A DNA stretch of 15,341 nucleotides from CAYMSF01 sp964542255 (GTDB taxonomy: Bacteria; Verrucomicrobiota; Lentisphaeria; Victivallales; Victivallaceae): contig CAZITV010000038.1 in assembly GCA_964542255.1 (NCBI GenBank), forward strand, positions 1 through 15,341. The letters are read 5' to 3'. Shown in pieces: positions 1-6,898 of this stretch. Position 1 is the stretch's first letter, and every line of letters starts with the position of its first letter. Under the pieces are notes generated by a model that worked only from the letters and a program-made list of their open reading frames with translations, did not search any database and had not been told where the DNA came from. The translations under genes and the position numbers were made by a program.

Positions 1-27
1 TAGACAATAACGATTAGGAATTTGGCG

Positions 28-123
28 ATGGATTTTGGTTATAAACCGCAGGGCGGTATAAATATCGGACGAGGATTTATGGCAAAAATCGGCGCCGAAG
101 ATCAATCGAGAGTCTATCAATGA
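28..123 (+). CDS. possible 31-residue ORF coupled to the M28 gene
   Basis: A 31-codon open frame begins at an ATG that has AGGA eight bases upstream (16-19). Its TGA stop overlaps the start codon of the next gene in an ATGA arrangement, the usual sign of translational coupling. In the same frame a TAG sits at 1-3, so it is not simply the 3' end of a longer gene in that frame. The peptide is Gly-rich at its centre (KPQGGINIGRGF) with a polar C-terminus and no membrane segment. I do not recognise it. It could be a real small ORF, a remnant of a broken upstream gene, or chance. Confidence 0.25.
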   Translation: MDFGYKPQGGINIGRGFMAKIGAEDQSRVYQ

Positions 124-1046
124 AAGCAAATTGGCATCAATTACTGATTATTATCGCCGGAGCTCTGCTTGTATCAGGATGTGAACGAGAAGAAATCAAT
201 CTCCCAGTTCCAACTGGCTTTGGCGAAAACTGTTTAAAAACTGTCAATTCACTGGTGGCATTTGGTCAGCGTTATGCCGGCAGCATCGCCAATCATAATC
301 AAGCACGGTTTATTGCTGAAACAGCGCAATCCGCCGGGGCGGCAGTAACCACCGACAACTTCACCGCATTGACCCCTGATGGAACATTGTCAATGCAGAA
401 TATTTCTGCAGAAATTATTGGTAAAAGTTCTAATTTCATTATTGTAGCCTGTCATTACGATACAAAAAAACTAAACAATGTTACTTATTTCCAAGGTGCA
501 AATGATGGAGCATCCGGAGTCGCGCTGCTGCTGGAGATGATCAAGGTTATCAAAAAATCAGGCATTGTTCCAGCGTACACCTTAAAATTTGTTTTTTTTG
601 ACGGCGAAGAGTGTATAAACAACTACACCGAAACCGATGGATTGTGGGGAAGCCGGCGCTTCGTTGAAAAATTACGCAAATCAAGATTAAGCGCAGATTG
701 CCGATTAGCTATAATCGTTGATATGATTGGCGATGCCGAATTGAGCGTAGCAATTCCGTCCAATACAGACCGGTACTGGACGGGACAGGCGCTTGCAGTC
801 GCGGAACAGATGAATTATGCCGGATATATTCGTGCAGGTGCGGTTGAAATGATTGATGACCATCTGCCATTTTTTCAGGCAAATATCCCGGTGATCAATC
901 TTATCGATTACGAGTATGGAAATGCCAATGCATTTTGGCATACAAATGGAGATACCATCGATAAGTTGAGCGCATCAAGTTTTGCCATTATGGGTCATTT
1001 TATGTTAAATTTCATCTATAACAACGAAAAATACAAAAAAAATTAA
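120..1046 (+). CDS. exported M28-family metallopeptidase / glutaminyl-peptide cyclotransferase-like lipoprotein
   Basis: This 308-residue protein has a lipoprotein signal: a hydrophobic stretch at 8-19 and lipobox LVSGC with Cys21, so it is probably anchored on the outer face of a membrane. The remainder is an M28 zinc-peptidase fold. Visible active-site elements are HYDTK (112-116), GANDG with Asp129, FFDGEE with Glu163/Glu164, Asp201, DDH (246-248) and FWHT with Trp273/His274. Asp129, Glu164 and His274 fit the zinc ligands, and Glu163, Asp201, Asp247 and Trp273 fit the catalytic and substrate residues of glutaminyl cyclases (QPCT). The GLWGSRR segment after the Glu pair is also typical of them. 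Predicted role: cyclising N-terminal Gln to pyroglutamate on exported peptides; an aminopeptidase role cannot be excluded. The start overlaps the preceding small ORF by ATGA, and its own Shine-Dalgarno is weak. An 81-bp gap separates it from the next gene. Confidence 0.85.
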   Translation: MKANWHQLLIIIAGALLVSGCEREEINLPVPTGFGENCLKTVNSLVAFGQRYAGSIANHNQARFIAETAQSAGAAVTTDNFTALTPDGTLSMQNISAEIIGKSSNFIIVACHYDTKKLNNVTYFQGANDGASGVALLLEMIKVIKKSGIVPAYTLKFVFFDGEECINNYTETDGLWGSRRFVEKLRKSRLSADCRLAIIVDMIGDAELSVAIPSNTDRYWTGQALAVAEQMNYAGYIRAGAVEMIDDHLPFFQANIPVINLIDYEYGNANAFWHTNGDTIDKLSASSFAIMGHFMLNFIYNNEKYKKN

Positions 1047-1065
1047 ACTTTTTTTTAAAAAACAC

Positions 1066-1115
1066 TTGCATTTATTTTTGAGGGGAATAACTTAACTTCA
1101 AACCTTAACTTAAAC
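1066..1115 (+). promoter_or_regulatory. weak candidate promoter and 13-bp tandem repeat ahead of the membrane protein gene
   Basis: TTGCAT (1066-1071) followed after 16 bases by TAACTT is a poor but possible sigma-70-type pair. Immediately downstream, CTTAACTTCAAAC (1091-1103) is followed without a gap by CTTAACTTAAAC (1104-1115), a near-exact tandem repeat in the presumed leader. It could be an operator or chance in AT-rich DNA. Confidence 0.25.
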
Positions 1116-1127
1116 AAGGGGGATTAT

Positions 1128-1955
1128 ATGGATTTTATGTTAGTTCTAATTGGGTTAGTAATGTTCGCAGCGTTAATCGGAATGATAGTTTGCTCTAAAA
1201 AGCAAAAAACAAACCCTAACGCTCAACCTGTAGCAATAGTGCTGTTGCTGATTGTTGTAGCCTGCGGCGGTTATATGATGTACCGCACTGGCATTTTCGG
1301 CGATAACACCGCCGATAAATTCGTTCAAATTGAAAACCAATACCAGGCGGCCCAAGGTAATGTTCTTGGTCAATTCATAGACAAGAATTTTGCTGGTTCC
1401 AAAGTTTTGGTTATTGCTGACACTAATTATGCCAAAGATCCGCGTACAAGCATTTTAGTTGAGGCAATTAAAGCTGGAATGGGTGGCAAAGGAGATATAA
1501 CCGTTGACACTATTGAGCCGAGCAACCTTCCAAAGGCACCGGTAGCGCCAGCACCTGCAAATGCACCTGCAGGAGCGCCAAAAATGCCGGTACCCGAGAT
1601 GACTATGCCTCTTTTTGAGACAATGGTGGCAAAAGACTTTGATGCAGCCATTGCTAAAAATGCTAGTTGCACAGTTGTTATAACCACTGTCGGCTTACCG
1701 CGCGATAGCGATAAGATGAAGCTTTGGACTATGCCTGCAGACAAGGCTCCGAAGTTAATTCTTTTGGGCGCAATGGATACCCGCGGCATTGGCGAAAAAA
1801 TTAAGAAAGATAAGGTCGCCGCAGTGATAAGTGTCTCTCCTGATGCTAAATTCACCGAAGATGCACCGCCGTCTGACCCGCAGAAAGCCTTTGATTCAAG
1901 ATATATTTTGATTACCAAAGCGAATATTGACAAATATGGCAAGCTGGTCAATTAA
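1128..1955 (+). CDS. two-TM membrane protein with periplasmic-binding-like exported domain, function unknown
   Basis: The start is secure: AAGGGGG (1116-1122) lies five bases before the ATG. The 275-residue protein has two hydrophobic segments (about 3-22 and 35-51) separated by a Lys-rich loop (SKKQK, 23-27), which predicts both termini outside the cytoplasm. The C-terminal part from ~60 alternates hydrophobic strands with helices: KVLVIADTN (92-100), TVVITTVGLP (182-191), KLILLGAMD (209-217), a strand near 230-237 and RYILITKA (258-265). This is a Rossmann-like pattern resembling one lobe of sugar or substrate-binding proteins. A Pro/Ala linker (131-160) interrupts it. I do not recognise the family and see no catalytic motif. 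A strong terminator follows directly, so it ends a transcription unit, possibly shared with the M28 gene. An extracytoplasmic ligand sensor or scaffold is a guess. Confidence 0.7.
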   Translation: MDFMLVLIGLVMFAALIGMIVCSKKQKTNPNAQPVAIVLLLIVVACGGYMMYRTGIFGDNTADKFVQIENQYQAAQGNVLGQFIDKNFAGSKVLVIADTNYAKDPRTSILVEAIKAGMGGKGDITVDTIEPSNLPKAPVAPAPANAPAGAPKMPVPEMTMPLFETMVAKDFDAAIAKNASCTVVITTVGLPRDSDKMKLWTMPADKAPKLILLGAMDTRGIGEKIKKDKVAAVISVSPDAKFTEDAPPSDPQKAFDSRYILITKANIDKYGKLVN

Positions 1956-1978
1956 CAGCGCTTGTTAATCTGTGTTAT

Positions 1979-2010
1979 AAGCCCCGCTGCATCATGGCGG
2001 GGCTTTTTTA
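1979..2010 (+). terminator. Rho-independent terminator
   Basis: AAGCCCCGC (1979-1987) pairs perfectly with GCGGGGCTT (1997-2005), a nine-base-pair GC-rich stem with a nine-base loop. The T-run extends to 2009. It lies 24 bases after the stop of the two-TM protein gene and oriented to end that transcript. Confidence 0.95.
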
Positions 2011-2055
2011 TTTGTTGAATCCGCGACGGTTGATCTAGTAAATAATGGAATTGCA

Positions 2056-3120
2056 ATGCGATATAACCTTGCCGCAAAGTTGCTAGTGAAACTATATAAA
2101 CCATCGTTGGGTGGTATTGTGGTTAATTACATCATCATCATTGTTACCGTATTGCTATCAGTCTGGCAGCTGCGTGCCGCGGACAGTATTAACCCGTCCG
2201 GCGATGCCGCGAATGATAACCGCAAAACAGTGGTTATTAGTGCTGATACCGCCGAACCTGCGTTAAAATATCGTCTAATTCCGTTAATGACGCTGGATTT
2301 TCGAATTATTCAACAAGTTTGCGGTGAATGGCTCTCCCACAACGGCAAACTTGTCTATGAAGAAAGAAAAAATTCGGTGTTGGTTTATGACTCGGAAGAA
2401 ACGATTGCCAAAATTGAACAATTCATCAAATCGGCTGACCGTGAAGCGGTAAATATCCGGATAGATATCGATAAGATAGGTGGCGCAATAGATGATAATT
2501 CAAAGTTTAAAATTAAGCCCAAAAAGGCTGGAACTGTCATTTACCGCAATGGCAAAAGTGTTGAAATACCTGATGTTCAACAAATTACCGTATCTGACAG
2601 GCGCGTCAAAAACGTCAATAATGTATCACAATTTATTGTTACAAAGAGCGGTTCCCCAGCGGCACTGTGGTCGGGCAAAACCATAATAGATCCAACGTGG
2701 CTGCGCTCGCAAAAGAACTCCCCGGATATAATTATCGTTAACGGCAACAGCATAACCAAAATTGATGGATTGGATAGTGACATAAAATGGGTTGAGGTCG
2801 GCGTTGCATTGATGGCTGTCCCGCGCTTGCTCGAAAACGGAATGATTGAAGTTGAAGTGTATCCGGAAATCAGCCGTGTATCCGGTCATGGCAAAAGGCA
2901 GACGATAAGGGTTGAGAGCCTCTCTTCACGACTTACAGTTCAGCCGGGCTGCCGCATTCCCATTGGCGGCACAGTGTCAAACAAACGCAGTCAATATACA
3001 AATCTGTTCGGCCCCGATTTTTTCAAAAGCAGCGAGGCCGGAGAGATGATGGAAATATATTTAACTGCGACAGTCCTTGCTCCAGCCAAAAGCGGAACAA
3101 AATCCTGGATACCGCGATAA
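2056..3120 (+). CDS. short secretin-domain (type II/III secretion system-like) exported protein
   Basis: This 354-residue protein has an N-terminal export signal: a hydrophobic segment at ~23-37 and a plausible cleavage near LRAAD (39-43). Residues ~78-128 resemble a secretin N-domain (alpha-beta with FRIIQQVCGEW, then SVLVYDSEETIAKIEQFIKSAD), the 'bonsai' pattern of STN/N1 modules. Residues ~245-345 resemble the secretin core beta domain: VEVGVALMAVPRLLENG, VEVYPEIS, a central strand ending at ILP-like RIPIGG (300-305), and the closing EIYLTATVL (333-341). It is much shorter than PilQ/GspD (600-700 residues) and lacks repeated N2/N3 modules. No secretion or pilus genes are nearby. A GTG at 2119 (residue 22) is an alternative start that would leave a compact signal peptide; GGA upstream weakly supports 2056. 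It might form a small pore or be an accessory domain protein. Confidence 0.7.
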   Translation: MRYNLAAKLLVKLYKPSLGGIVVNYIIIIVTVLLSVWQLRAADSINPSGDAANDNRKTVVISADTAEPALKYRLIPLMTLDFRIIQQVCGEWLSHNGKLVYEERKNSVLVYDSEETIAKIEQFIKSADREAVNIRIDIDKIGGAIDDNSKFKIKPKKAGTVIYRNGKSVEIPDVQQITVSDRRVKNVNNVSQFIVTKSGSPAALWSGKTIIDPTWLRSQKNSPDIIIVNGNSITKIDGLDSDIKWVEVGVALMAVPRLLENGMIEVEVYPEISRVSGHGKRQTIRVESLSSRLTVQPGCRIPIGGTVSNKRSQYTNLFGPDFFKSSEAGEMMEIYLTATVLAPAKSGTKSWIPR

Positions 3121-3927
3121 TTATTTTAATTTGATACTATTCCAAACAAACAGGTCAGATTCTTTAACATATTCTATCATGGAAATAGTCCCATTTCTCG
3201 TGACAGACCCGGCGCAATATTCGCCACGGCCGGTTTCATCAACCTGACAAGAAGGCTTGTGTACATGTCCGCTTAAAGAGACGGATAGGTTTTTTTGTTC
3301 CAATAAGCGCACCGTGCTATTTTGTCCCCACAGGCGGTGCCGAATCCGCAACCAGGGATGATTCTCCAGCAACGGATAATGACCAATTAATATTTTTGGA
3401 ATATGCATGTCCCTGCGGCATTCTGCGGCAATAAAATCCTGTGATTTCTTTTTGAGATAGCCACATGAAGAAATTAAGTTTGACGGCCAGCTTTCATTAA
3501 CCATCAAAAACCGTACATCTGCAATATCTACAACTGCCGGCAGTTCGTCAAAATGCAAGCGCCCCTGATTCATTGTCTCGAAGACTTGTTTCATCGCGTT
3601 GACACACTTTGAGCGGTAAACATAACAATCATGGTTGCCGGGAACAAACAATAACGGAATTTTGGATTCGTATAAAGGTTTCAGAATCTGCATTGCCTGC
3701 GCAAATTCTCCAGGCTGTCCGGTAGAAGTTAAATCACCGGTGCAAACCGCCACATCTGGTGAAACGTCCAGAATATAGTTGACTGCGAGCTTAAGTAGTT
3801 GCTGGTCATGACGAAAACGGCGGCGGAAACGATAGTTAAAAACTCCCACCCAGCGTTTGTCCAGGTACGCCATCCAATCTTCGGCCGGTCCGCCCGCATG
3901 AGGGTCAGAAAAATGAATTATTTTCAT
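3121..3927 (-). CDS. calcineurin-like metallophosphoesterase
   Basis: The 268-residue protein contains the whole dinuclear metal centre of the calcineurin-like phosphoesterase superfamily: DPH (Asp8, His10), GDLT (Gly64-Thr67, Asp65), GNHD (97-100), GHY (His183) and GHVH (220-223). The short single-domain layout and motif spacing resemble class III cyclic nucleotide phosphodiesterases (Icc/CpdA type) and related phosphatases. There is no signal peptide, so it is cytoplasmic. It starts seven bases after the kinase stop and is surely cotranscribed with it. The substrate is unknown: cyclic nucleotide, phospholipid head group or phosphoprotein are possible. Its stop abuts the stop of the convergent secretin-like gene with no intervening base. 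Confidence 0.9.
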   Translation of the reverse strand: MKIIHFSDPHAGGPAEDWMAYLDKRWVGVFNYRFRRRFRHDQQLLKLAVNYILDVSPDVAVCTGDLTSTGQPGEFAQAMQILKPLYESKIPLLFVPGNHDCYVYRSKCVNAMKQVFETMNQGRLHFDELPAVVDIADVRFLMVNESWPSNLISSCGYLKKKSQDFIAAECRRDMHIPKILIGHYPLLENHPWLRIRHRLWGQNSTVRLLEQKNLSVSLSGHVHKPSCQVDETGRGEYCAGSVTRNGTISMIEYVKESDLFVWNSIKLK

Positions 3928-3934
3928 ATTGTTA

Positions 3935-6310
3935 CTACGTCTTCGGAATATTGCTCAAAGCTTTTTTGAAAGATTCCATGTTGCCAAACCTGGTTTCCAA
4001 CTCCTTCTTTTCTGCCTCTGAAGCACTGCCCAGCTTTTCTTTAAAATATAATAATTCCAAATTGCTCAGCTCTTTTTTCCAAAATTCATCGGGTGCCAGC
4101 GCTGCCAATTCCGGGCTAAAATTACACGTGAACACCATATAGAAAAAATAGCCATTGATGATTTGTTGTTTCTTTTCAAGGCGCTGAATAAACTTATTCA
4201 AAAAGAAACTAGGCAAATCGGATATTTTTATCTCTTCCTCGGCATCGGCAGACATCATTATTACAGTTATCGTTCCACCTTCTATTTTCTTTATTCTGCC
4301 TAGCGAACCAACGCGAAATTCGATTTGCTGTCCTTCTAACTCGGTGCCGCTGTTCGTCAATAAAGTATTCATTTTCCAACCGATGGCAAATCCGGCCTGC
4401 AATTTTTTTGCGTAATCCACCAACTTTGCGGCCTCATCGCGTTCCCGCGCCGAATATACCCCAACCAACCTGCCTGGTTCGCTAATTGCCTCATTAAAAG
4501 CTGCTTCTGCAGTAACGGCATCATTGTTTTTGGCACAAACCACGAAAACTTTAGCTAAATTATTCATTTTATTTTTTATAACTTTGACATAATCGGCAAT
4601 TCTTTTTTCATTTTGCAGTTTTTCCTCGGCATTTTTTCGTTTGCGTTCTTGTTCTTCTGCCTCCTGCCGTTTTTTTACTTCTTCTTGTTTGCGGCGTTCC
4701 ACAAGTACAGCCTCAGCTGCTTTCTTGTTGTTCTGTATTTGCTGCAGGTGGTCATCGCGCAATTTTTTTCGGATTGCATCCGCCCGTTTTTCATCTAAAG
4801 GTGAAAAAGCCTGCATCAACTCATTGAATTTATTTTTTTGCACCGCTGTGTCTGGTTGCGGATTTTTTTCGATAAAATCAGCAGCAGCAGCAAGCAGTTT
4901 AGCTCCATCTCCTGGAACTTTGCTATATTCCTGGAGAATTTTATCAATTTTGGCGGCATATTCGCTATCTTGTATATTAATTTTAGATTCGGGCTTGGCT
5001 GCCGGAGTTGATGCCGCATCAGGTGATTTTGGCGACGCCTTTGAAACTTTAATCAGCGGGACAACAAAAAACCAAATTGCACTACCGGCTGCCACAACAA
5101 ACAACGCAATGACTATCAACAGCCAAACCACGCTTTTCTTCTTCGGTTTCGTTCGTAGTCCTTCATCAGTTTTACCGCTAAAAATCAATCCGCTTGATGT
5201 CGTCGTCGTCGCCGTGTACAGTGGTTTGAGTGATCCTGTTGTTGTTGTTGGCACCTCGGGCATTTGCAGCGTTCCGGGTGAAAGCGGTGCCTTGCCCGGC
5301 AAACGCAATTCCGCCCGCGGTACCGCTTGTGTATGGGTTGAAAAGGCCTTGGGCATGGACAGTCCTGAAGTACCTTTACCACGGCTAAATAATTTTAAAT
5401 CATCAACTAGGGCTTCTGCATCCTGATAGCGTTCAGACGGATTCTTTTTCATCATTTTCATAATGATATTGCTTATTGCTTCCGGTATCTGCGGATTTAC
5501 TACCTGCGGCGGTACCAATATCCCGTCCAAATGCTGCTTAGCTATTTCGTTGGCATTTTTGCCCTCATAAGGGAATCGTCCGGTCACAAATTGGTAAAAT
5601 GTTGCGCCCAGGCTGTAAATATCACTGCGGACATCCATGGGGGCACCAGTCAGGTGCTCCGGACTGATATATTGCGGTGTGCCCATAACTTCATCATCAT
5701 CTTCGTCGTCAACCTCGCCGGCGATTCTGGAAAGTCCGAGGTCGGCAAGTTTGGCGCGCCCGTTTTTAGTCAGCATGATATTGTCGGGCTTAATATCACG
5801 GTGGATAAGTTTTTGTTCTTTCCAGGCGCAATCCAGGGCTTCTGCAATTTGTTGAATGATGGCGACGGCTTTATCTATGGCAAGAATTTTTTCCCGCCGC
5901 AGTACATTTTTCATCGTTTCGCCGTCAATATATTCCATGGCGAAATAATAGATGCCTTCATCCTCTCCGACAGCATAAGCCTGAACAATATGCGGATGGT
6001 TCAACTTTGCCGCGCAGCGTGCTTCTTTGATAAAATTTACGACAAACTCAGCATTACTGGCATAATTATCCTGCAAAATTTTCAAAGCTGCCTGGCGGTC
6101 CAGGGAAATTTGGTGCGCCATATAGACAACACCCATTCCTCCACGACCAAGCTCTTCAATAATGATGAAGTCGGCGATTACTGCACCTGACGCTAAGCGC
6201 GAGGCAGGCACAGTAATCACTTCATCACAATGACCGCACTGCACGTCCTGTCCTATGCGGGTGTTGTCAACTGCCACGATTCCGCGGCAAAATGGGCATT
6301 GAAAACGCAT
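3935..6310 (-). CDS. transmembrane Ser/Thr protein kinase with N-terminal zinc ribbon
   Basis: This 791-residue protein begins with a zinc ribbon, CPFC (5-8) and CGHC (25-28). A Hanks-type kinase domain (~48-310) follows: glycine loop GRGGMG (55-60), Lys77, Glu96, HRDIKPDN (170-177), DLG (190-192, a common variant of DFG) and GTPQYISPEH (210-219). A Thr/Pro-rich juxtamembrane stretch (325-392) contains two four-Thr runs encoded by short triplet repeats. One membrane helix (~394-420) leads to an exported region with a Lys/Glu/Gln-rich coiled coil (~505-580) and an unrecognised C-terminal region. The kinase should be cytoplasmic and the C-terminal part an external sensor. Oddity: the activation loop has an acidic run at 199-208 and no Ser/Thr between Ser194 and Thr211. 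It heads a minus-strand unit with the metallophosphoesterase; no clear Shine-Dalgarno precedes the ATG. Confidence 0.95.
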   Translation of the reverse strand: MRFQCPFCRGIVAVDNTRIGQDVQCGHCDEVITVPASRLASGAVIADFIIIEELGRGGMGVVYMAHQISLDRQAALKILQDNYASNAEFVVNFIKEARCAAKLNHPHIVQAYAVGEDEGIYYFAMEYIDGETMKNVLRREKILAIDKAVAIIQQIAEALDCAWKEQKLIHRDIKPDNIMLTKNGRAKLADLGLSRIAGEVDDEDDDEVMGTPQYISPEHLTGAPMDVRSDIYSLGATFYQFVTGRFPYEGKNANEIAKQHLDGILVPPQVVNPQIPEAISNIIMKMMKKNPSERYQDAEALVDDLKLFSRGKGTSGLSMPKAFSTHTQAVPRAELRLPGKAPLSPGTLQMPEVPTTTTGSLKPLYTATTTTSSGLIFSGKTDEGLRTKPKKKSVVWLLIVIALFVVAAGSAIWFFVVPLIKVSKASPKSPDAASTPAAKPESKINIQDSEYAAKIDKILQEYSKVPGDGAKLLAAAADFIEKNPQPDTAVQKNKFNELMQAFSPLDEKRADAIRKKLRDDHLQQIQNNKKAAEAVLVERRKQEEVKKRQEAEEQERKRKNAEEKLQNEKRIADYVKVIKNKMNNLAKVFVVCAKNNDAVTAEAAFNEAISEPGRLVGVYSARERDEAAKLVDYAKKLQAGFAIGWKMNTLLTNSGTELEGQQIEFRVGSLGRIKKIEGGTITVIMMSADAEEEIKISDLPSFFLNKFIQRLEKKQQIINGYFFYMVFTCNFSPELAALAPDEFWKKELSNLELLYFKEKLGSASEAEKKELETRFGNMESFKKALSNIPKT

Positions 6311-6330
6311 TGGCTACTTTAAATCCACTT

Positions 6331-6336
6331 TATAAT
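6331..6336 (+). promoter_or_regulatory. consensus -10 box (TATAAT) on the plus strand
   Basis: A perfect TATAAT lies 21 bases outside the divergent kinase start. The upstream -35 is weak: CATTGG at 17 bases spacing, or TTGGCT (6310-6315) at 15. If functional, transcription would begin near 6343 and run away from the kinase gene towards the terminator at 6557-6578. On the other strand the same bases give a TATAAA-like box that could serve the kinase. Confidence 0.35.
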
Positions 6337-6342
6337 GATTAA

Positions 6343-6578
6343 TACGACCGTTAGAGTTCCGACTCTCCATAAAACTGTAGGCCCAGTATCTGATTTATTA
6401 AGTTTAGATGATCAGTTCATATCCCAAAAGAGATCAATGAGGCCGCTTGACAGACATGAACCAAAACTCCTATCGCTCAATTTACCGGAGGATGCAAAAT
6501 CCCCAATCCTATCAAGTACACACACCGTAATTTGAACCCCCGCAGATATCCTAAATTTGCTGCCGGCAGCAATTTTTT
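6343..6578 (+). ncRNA. candidate ~240-nt small RNA, class unknown
   Basis: The stretch is bracketed by a consensus -10 box and an intrinsic terminator, but contains no convincing coding frame. A 66-codon frame at 6335-6535 starts inside the -10 box, so its ATG would not be on the transcript, and it lacks a Shine-Dalgarno. Local hairpins are visible: AGAGT-TCCG-ACTCT (6353-6366), and TGATC/GATCA flanking the ~6410-6440 region. Its 5' and 3' ends are not complementary, which argues against 6S RNA, and I see no tmRNA, SRP or RNase P consensus. Inference from signals only. Confidence 0.3.
6557..6578 (+). terminator. Rho-independent terminator without an assigned gene
   Basis: TTGCTGCCGGCAGCAA (6557-6572) is a perfect 16-bp palindrome that folds to a six-bp stem with a CCGG loop, followed directly by six T (6573-6578). 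The T-run is on the plus-strand side only. No annotated plus-strand gene precedes it, so it implies an unrecognised transcript upstream. Confidence 0.65.
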
Positions 6579-6898
6579 CAAATTTTTAACGGCTCTGTCT
6601 AAATATATATCTGCTCTGCATCTTTTTAAAACGTTTTTCTACTATTTTTATGCATTTTACTGTGCTTTATCAGCGATTCCGAATGAATGCTATTGTTTAT
6701 AAATTTATTTTTTATGATCTGCTGAAAGACAAAGCTCTGTCCTCCGTATAAATAACGGTTTTAGTTGAATTACGATTTTCAAGATAAATTGAGGTAATTG
6801 CAAAACTGTTTTGAATTGATGTTTTGCAGGATTTTGAGATGGAAGTTAGCTAAAAATTGCAGCTTGACATTAAAGTGCTGTCTGTCCACAAAAATTAG

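Noticed and set aside
4641..6190. Long plus-strand frames (261 and 219 codons) opposite the kinase gene
   Set aside because: They are antisense to a kinase with every conserved motif, have low-complexity Ser/Ala-rich translations, no ribosome sites and no recognisable domain.
6335..6535. 66-codon plus-strand frame beside the kinase start
   Set aside because: No Shine-Dalgarno, no domain, and its ATG lies inside the likely -10 box, so it would not be on the predicted transcript. The stretch is treated as a possible RNA instead.
6520..6548. tRNA T-arm-like sequence (TTTGAACCCCC)
   Set aside because: The flanking bases do not form the five-bp T stem, and no acceptor, D or anticodon arms are found at tRNA spacing.
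6864..6892. Perfect -35 box TTGACA at 6864-6869 on the plus strand
   Set aside because: The bases 17-18 downstream (CACAAA/ACAAAA) are a poor -10, and no gene follows on that strand before the downstream operon promoter.
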